Shown here: piece by piece, positions 15,133 through 17,225 of the stretch
Layout of the letters: the number at the start of each line of letters is the position of its first letter
How positions within the stretch are numbered: position 1 is the stretch's first letter
Source of the DNA: Pseudomonadota bacterium
GTDB lineage: Bacteria > Pseudomonadota > Gammaproteobacteria > Burkholderiales > Burkholderiaceae_C
Direction of reading: 5' to 3'
NCBI GenBank assembly: GCA_018241985.1
Contig: JAFECV010000004.1
Span: 1 to 17,225, forward strand
DNA: 17,225 nt
Made by a program: the position numbers and the translations under genes
Notes under the pieces: model-generated
The model's database searches: none
Told to the model about the DNA's origin: nothing
The model's input: the letters and a program-made list of their open reading frames with translations, nothing else

Positions 15133-16878
15133 ATGGGACTCACGCGTCGCAAGCTCATCGTCGGCGGTTTGGGATTGGCCGGCGTGGCCGGTGGCGCTGC
15201 GGGATGGCGCCGCCACGAGGCCAACCAGCCGCCGCACCTCACGTTGCCGCAGGCCCGAGCCGACGCGCCCAACGTGCTGCTGATCGTCACCGACCAGGAG
15301 CACGGCTGGGACCTGCTGCCAACCGGTTTCATCGACCGGCATTGTCCGGCGCGAAGCCGGCTGCGGGCCGAATCGGTGAGCTTCACCCAGGCGCACACGC
15401 CCAGCCCGTTCTGCTCGATGGCGCGCGGGGCGATGTACACCGGCCAGCATCCGCAGCGCAACGGCCTGTGGGAGAACATTCCGCTGCCCTACGCCACGAA
15501 CATGAAGCGTTCCGTGCCGACGCTGGGCACGATGTTCGGCGCCGCCGGCTTCCACACCGCCTACTTCGGCAAATGGCATCTGAGTCACCTGCAGGACAAG
15601 CACGACGTGGATTTCCCGCCCGCACAGGTGCGCGCCGAGGTGCAGTCCTACGGTTTCGCCGAGGTGGGCACGCAACACGAGCTGGATGGCCCGCTCGGCG
15701 GCTTCACGTTCGACGACGACACCACGCACCGCGCGCTGGCCTTCCTGCGCTCGCCCGAGCGCACCGCCAGGCCCTGGTTCTGCGCGGTGAACCTGCTGAA
15801 CCCGCACGACATCATGTACTACACGTCGGGCGACGCGATGACCCGGTCGCGCAAGATGGCCTTCCCCGGCGCGTCGGCGCGTCCGCCGACCAACCCTTTC
15901 TACGCCACCGACCTGGGCTATCCGTTGCAGCCCAACTACGGCCCCGCCACGCTGGTCGGGCGCCCCGCGGCGGCCTACGAATACGCGCGCACGATGGACA
16001 CCGTGCTTGGCGTGCTCGACTATTCCGACGAGCGCATCGGCCACGAATTCCAGAACTACTACTACAACTGCATCCGCGACACCGACCGATACCTGACGCA
16101 GATCCTCGACGCGCTGCACGCAAGCGGGCAGGACGAGCGCACGATCGTCGTCTTCGTCGCCGACCATGGCGAAATGCTCGGCGCGCACGGTCTGCGCGGC
16201 AAGGGCACGGTGCCGTACCGCGAGGGGGTGCGCGTGCCGCTGCTGCTGCGCCTGCCCGGCGGTGCGCGTGGTGCCGAGACGGCGGCGCTGACCTCGCACC
16301 TGGACCTCGCGCCCACGCTGCTGGCGGCCGTCGGCCTGCCCGCCGACGCAGTGGCCAACGAGCTGCCGGTGCTGACCGGCCGCGACCTGAGCGAGCACGC
16401 AGCCCAGCCCGGCCGCACGGACTCGCGCGCCGGCGAAAAGGGCGGCGACGGCATTCTGCTGCACTGGACCAGCCTGGCCGCGCAGGACCACGACGCGCTG
16501 ATCGCCATCGCCCGCGCGCGGCGCGAGGGCAAGCCGCCGCTGCTGGGCCTGCTGCAACGGGACGTGTTCAGCGGCCTGCAGCGCCGCGGCCAGATGCGCG
16601 GCGTGAACGACGGGCGCTACAAGTTCGCCCGTTACTTCAAGCCCACGGATCACCACCGTCCGCGCGACTGGGCGACGCTCACCGCCCGCAACGACCTGGA
16701 GCTGTACGACCTGAAGGCGGACCCGGGCGAGAACCACAACCTCGCCGCCGACCTCGGGACAGCGAAGGACACGCTGCTGGCGATGAATGCCAAGCTCGAT
16801 CGGCTGATCGAGCGCGAGATCGGCGACGACGACGGCAGCTTCCTTCCCGGGCCGGGGTTCCTGTGGCGCGGCGACTGA
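15133..16878 (+). CDS. Tat-exported arylsulfatase-type sulfatase with a CSMAR maturation motif
   Basis: A 581-residue member of the type I (formylglycine) sulfatase family, which hydrolyses sulfate esters. The N-terminus LTRRKLIVGGLGLAGVAGG is a twin-arginine signal, so it probably acts in the periplasm after folding and maturation in the cytoplasm. Motifs in order are NVLLIVTDQEHG (metal D54), the active-site segment SPFCSMARGAMYTGQHP with C94 and R98, GKWHL (146-150), NPHD (223-226), FVADHGEMLGAHG (metal D344/H345) and K357 in RGKGT. The usual maturation site is C-x-P-S-R or C-x-A-x-R; here it reads C-S-M-A-R, with Met at the Pro/Ala position. Spacing to Arg is kept, so I expect activity, but conversion of C94 is not certain. 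The gene follows the hydroxylase by 29 bp on the same strand. The substrate is probably an aryl or alkyl sulfate. Confidence 0.9.
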   Translation: MGLTRRKLIVGGLGLAGVAGGAAGWRRHEANQPPHLTLPQARADAPNVLLIVTDQEHGWDLLPTGFIDRHCPARSRLRAESVSFTQAHTPSPFCSMARGAMYTGQHPQRNGLWENIPLPYATNMKRSVPTLGTMFGAAGFHTAYFGKWHLSHLQDKHDVDFPPAQVRAEVQSYGFAEVGTQHELDGPLGGFTFDDDTTHRALAFLRSPERTARPWFCAVNLLNPHDIMYYTSGDAMTRSRKMAFPGASARPPTNPFYATDLGYPLQPNYGPATLVGRPAAAYEYARTMDTVLGVLDYSDERIGHEFQNYYYNCIRDTDRYLTQILDALHASGQDERTIVVFVADHGEMLGAHGLRGKGTVPYREGVRVPLLLRLPGGARGAETAALTSHLDLAPTLLAAVGLPADAVANELPVLTGRDLSEHAAQPGRTDSRAGEKGGDGILLHWTSLAAQDHDALIAIARARREGKPPLLGLLQRDVFSGLQRRGQMRGVNDGRYKFARYFKPTDHHRPRDWATLTARNDLELYDLKADPGENHNLAADLGTAKDTLLAMNAKLDRLIEREIGDDDGSFLPGPGFLWRGD

Positions 16879-16890
16879 AGCCCCTGAATC

Positions 16891-16916
16891 CCTTCTGAAC
16901 GCGAAGGCTCTCTTTG
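16891..16916 (+). terminator. Weak terminator-like hairpin after the sulfatase
   Basis: A 5-bp stem CCTTC/GAAGG with a 7-nt loop is followed by the pyrimidine-rich CTCTCTTTG. It starts 12 bp after the sulfatase stop. The stem is short and the T-run broken, so this is only a candidate end point for the operon transcript. Confidence 0.3.
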
Positions 16917-16970
16917 CGGCGAAAGCGGCGCCGCTGGCAGCGCCATGCCGATGCCGCTGGCCTGGTGGCC

Positions 16971-16986
16971 CGGCGCCTACGCGCCG
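16971..16986. terminator. GC-rich hairpin between the sulfatase and the FtsX permease
   Basis: CGGCGC-CTAC-GCGCCG forms a perfect 6-bp stem with a 4-nt loop, 28 bp downstream of the minus-strand permease stop and within the convergent gap 16879-17014. No T-run follows on either strand. I see no coding signal in the rest of this 136-bp gap. Confidence 0.3.
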
Positions 16987-17014
16987 AACCCTTGGACCAA
17001 CCGGTGGCCCTGGC

Positions 17015-17225
17015 CTACCAGTCCTCCTTGACCGCCAGCACCGCGTCGCGCCCCGCGGCGGCGCGGCCGGCGATCCTGGCGGTGGCGGTGCCGGCCAGCA
17101 CGACAGCCCCGCACAGCAGCAGCAGCCGGCCCCAGGGCAGCAGCAGGTCCATCGTCCAGTGGAAGCTCTGCGGGTTGACCACGCGCACGAGAACGAGCGA
17201 AACGCCAAGGCCGAGCGCGAGTCCG
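17015..17225 (-). CDS. FtsX-family ABC transporter permease, C-terminal end
   Basis: The last 69 codons and the TAG stop (17015-17017) of a minus-strand gene that enters from the right edge. The reading is GLALGLGVSLVLVRVVNP, then QSFHWTMDLLLPWGR, a hydrophobic helix (LLLLCGAVVLAGTATAR), and the ending AVLAVKEDW. The final membrane helix and the terminal phrase resembling AVRAVREDW are what I recall for the large FtsX/MacB-type permeases (about 850 residues) found with an ATPase and a lipocalin-like AttH protein. Such systems are thought to move lipids or lipoproteins across or out of the inner membrane, but the substrate is unknown. A longer antisense frame over the same bases reads as low-complexity Arg/Pro/Ala and was discarded. 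The family call rests on a short piece. Confidence 0.7.
   Translation of the reverse strand, partial: GLALGLGVSLVLVRVVNPQSFHWTMDLLLPWGRLLLLCGAVVLAGTATARIAGRAAAGRDAVLAVKEDW

Noticed and set aside
15343..15360. CPARSR at residues 71-76 of the sulfatase as the maturation site
   Set aside because: The spacing does not fit C-x-P/A-x-R (the fifth position is Ser), and it lies before the segment that aligns with the active site, which is at C94.
14887..17208. Long open frame antisense to the sulfatase (773 codons)
   Set aside because: It mirrors the sulfatase codons and shows no domain. The right-edge bases make sense only in the neighbouring minus frame that gives the FtsX-type ending.
1..17225. 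CRISPR array, tRNA, rRNA, IS element or phage genes
   Set aside because: I looked for regularly spaced repeats, cloverleaf-like segments, transposase motifs and terminal inverted repeats, and saw none by eye.

Overview
The window is GC-rich, gene-dense DNA. Codon use, the protein families and the gene order suggest a betaproteobacterium, most likely of the order Burkholderiales; this is inference, since no rRNA or other marker gene is present. I see no transposase, integrase, tRNA, rRNA or CRISPR array.

Layout. (1) The 3' end of a DHA2/EmrB-type MFS efflux permease (2-1015, +) converges on a branched-chain-amino-acid-type (HAAT) ABC importer on the minus strand. The two meet at a GC-rich hairpin (1018-1041). 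The importer reads right to left livG-livF-livK-livH-livM (5765 down to 1047) and looks like one operon, with overlapping or nearly abutting genes and a pair of hairpins just after the binding-protein gene. (2) Further right on the same strand are a Tat-type lipocalin/AttH-CrtC family protein (5884-7038) and a PLP-dependent cysteine synthase/desulfhydrase-like enzyme (7035-8126), overlapping by 4 bp. (3) Divergent from these are a glyoxalase II-like metallo-hydrolase (8223-9014) and a cytochrome P450 (9097-10560), both on the plus strand. (4) A TetR-family regulator (10645-11274, -) is divergent from a compact catabolic operon: a meta-cleavage-product hydrolase (11420-12313), an extradiol ring-cleavage dioxygenase (12310-13329), an MhpA-like FAD hydroxylase (13316-15103) and a Tat-exported sulfatase (15133-16878). 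(5) The window closes with the C-terminal 69 residues of an FtsX-family ABC permease on the minus strand (17015-17225).

How the genes may work together. The hydroxylase, extradiol dioxygenase and hydrolase are the three successive steps of a classical meta-cleavage pathway: ring hydroxylation to a catechol, ring opening, then C-C hydrolysis. No lower-pathway genes (hydratase, aldolase, acylating aldehyde dehydrogenase) follow; a predicted exported sulfatase does. This suggests a module that first removes a sulfate ester outside the cytoplasm and then opens the freed phenolic ring, controlled by the divergent TetR protein through two 6-4-6 inverted repeats in the intergenic region. The P450 and the HAAT importer could supply further oxidation and uptake, but that link rests only on proximity.

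Points of most interest are the hydroxylase/dioxygenase/hydrolase/sulfatase grouping, the non-canonical sulfatase maturation motif (C-S-M-A-R), the paired operators, a Walker A lysine replaced by arginine in LivF, and the apparent separation of the FtsX permease from the lipocalin-like protein that I recall as its usual neighbour.
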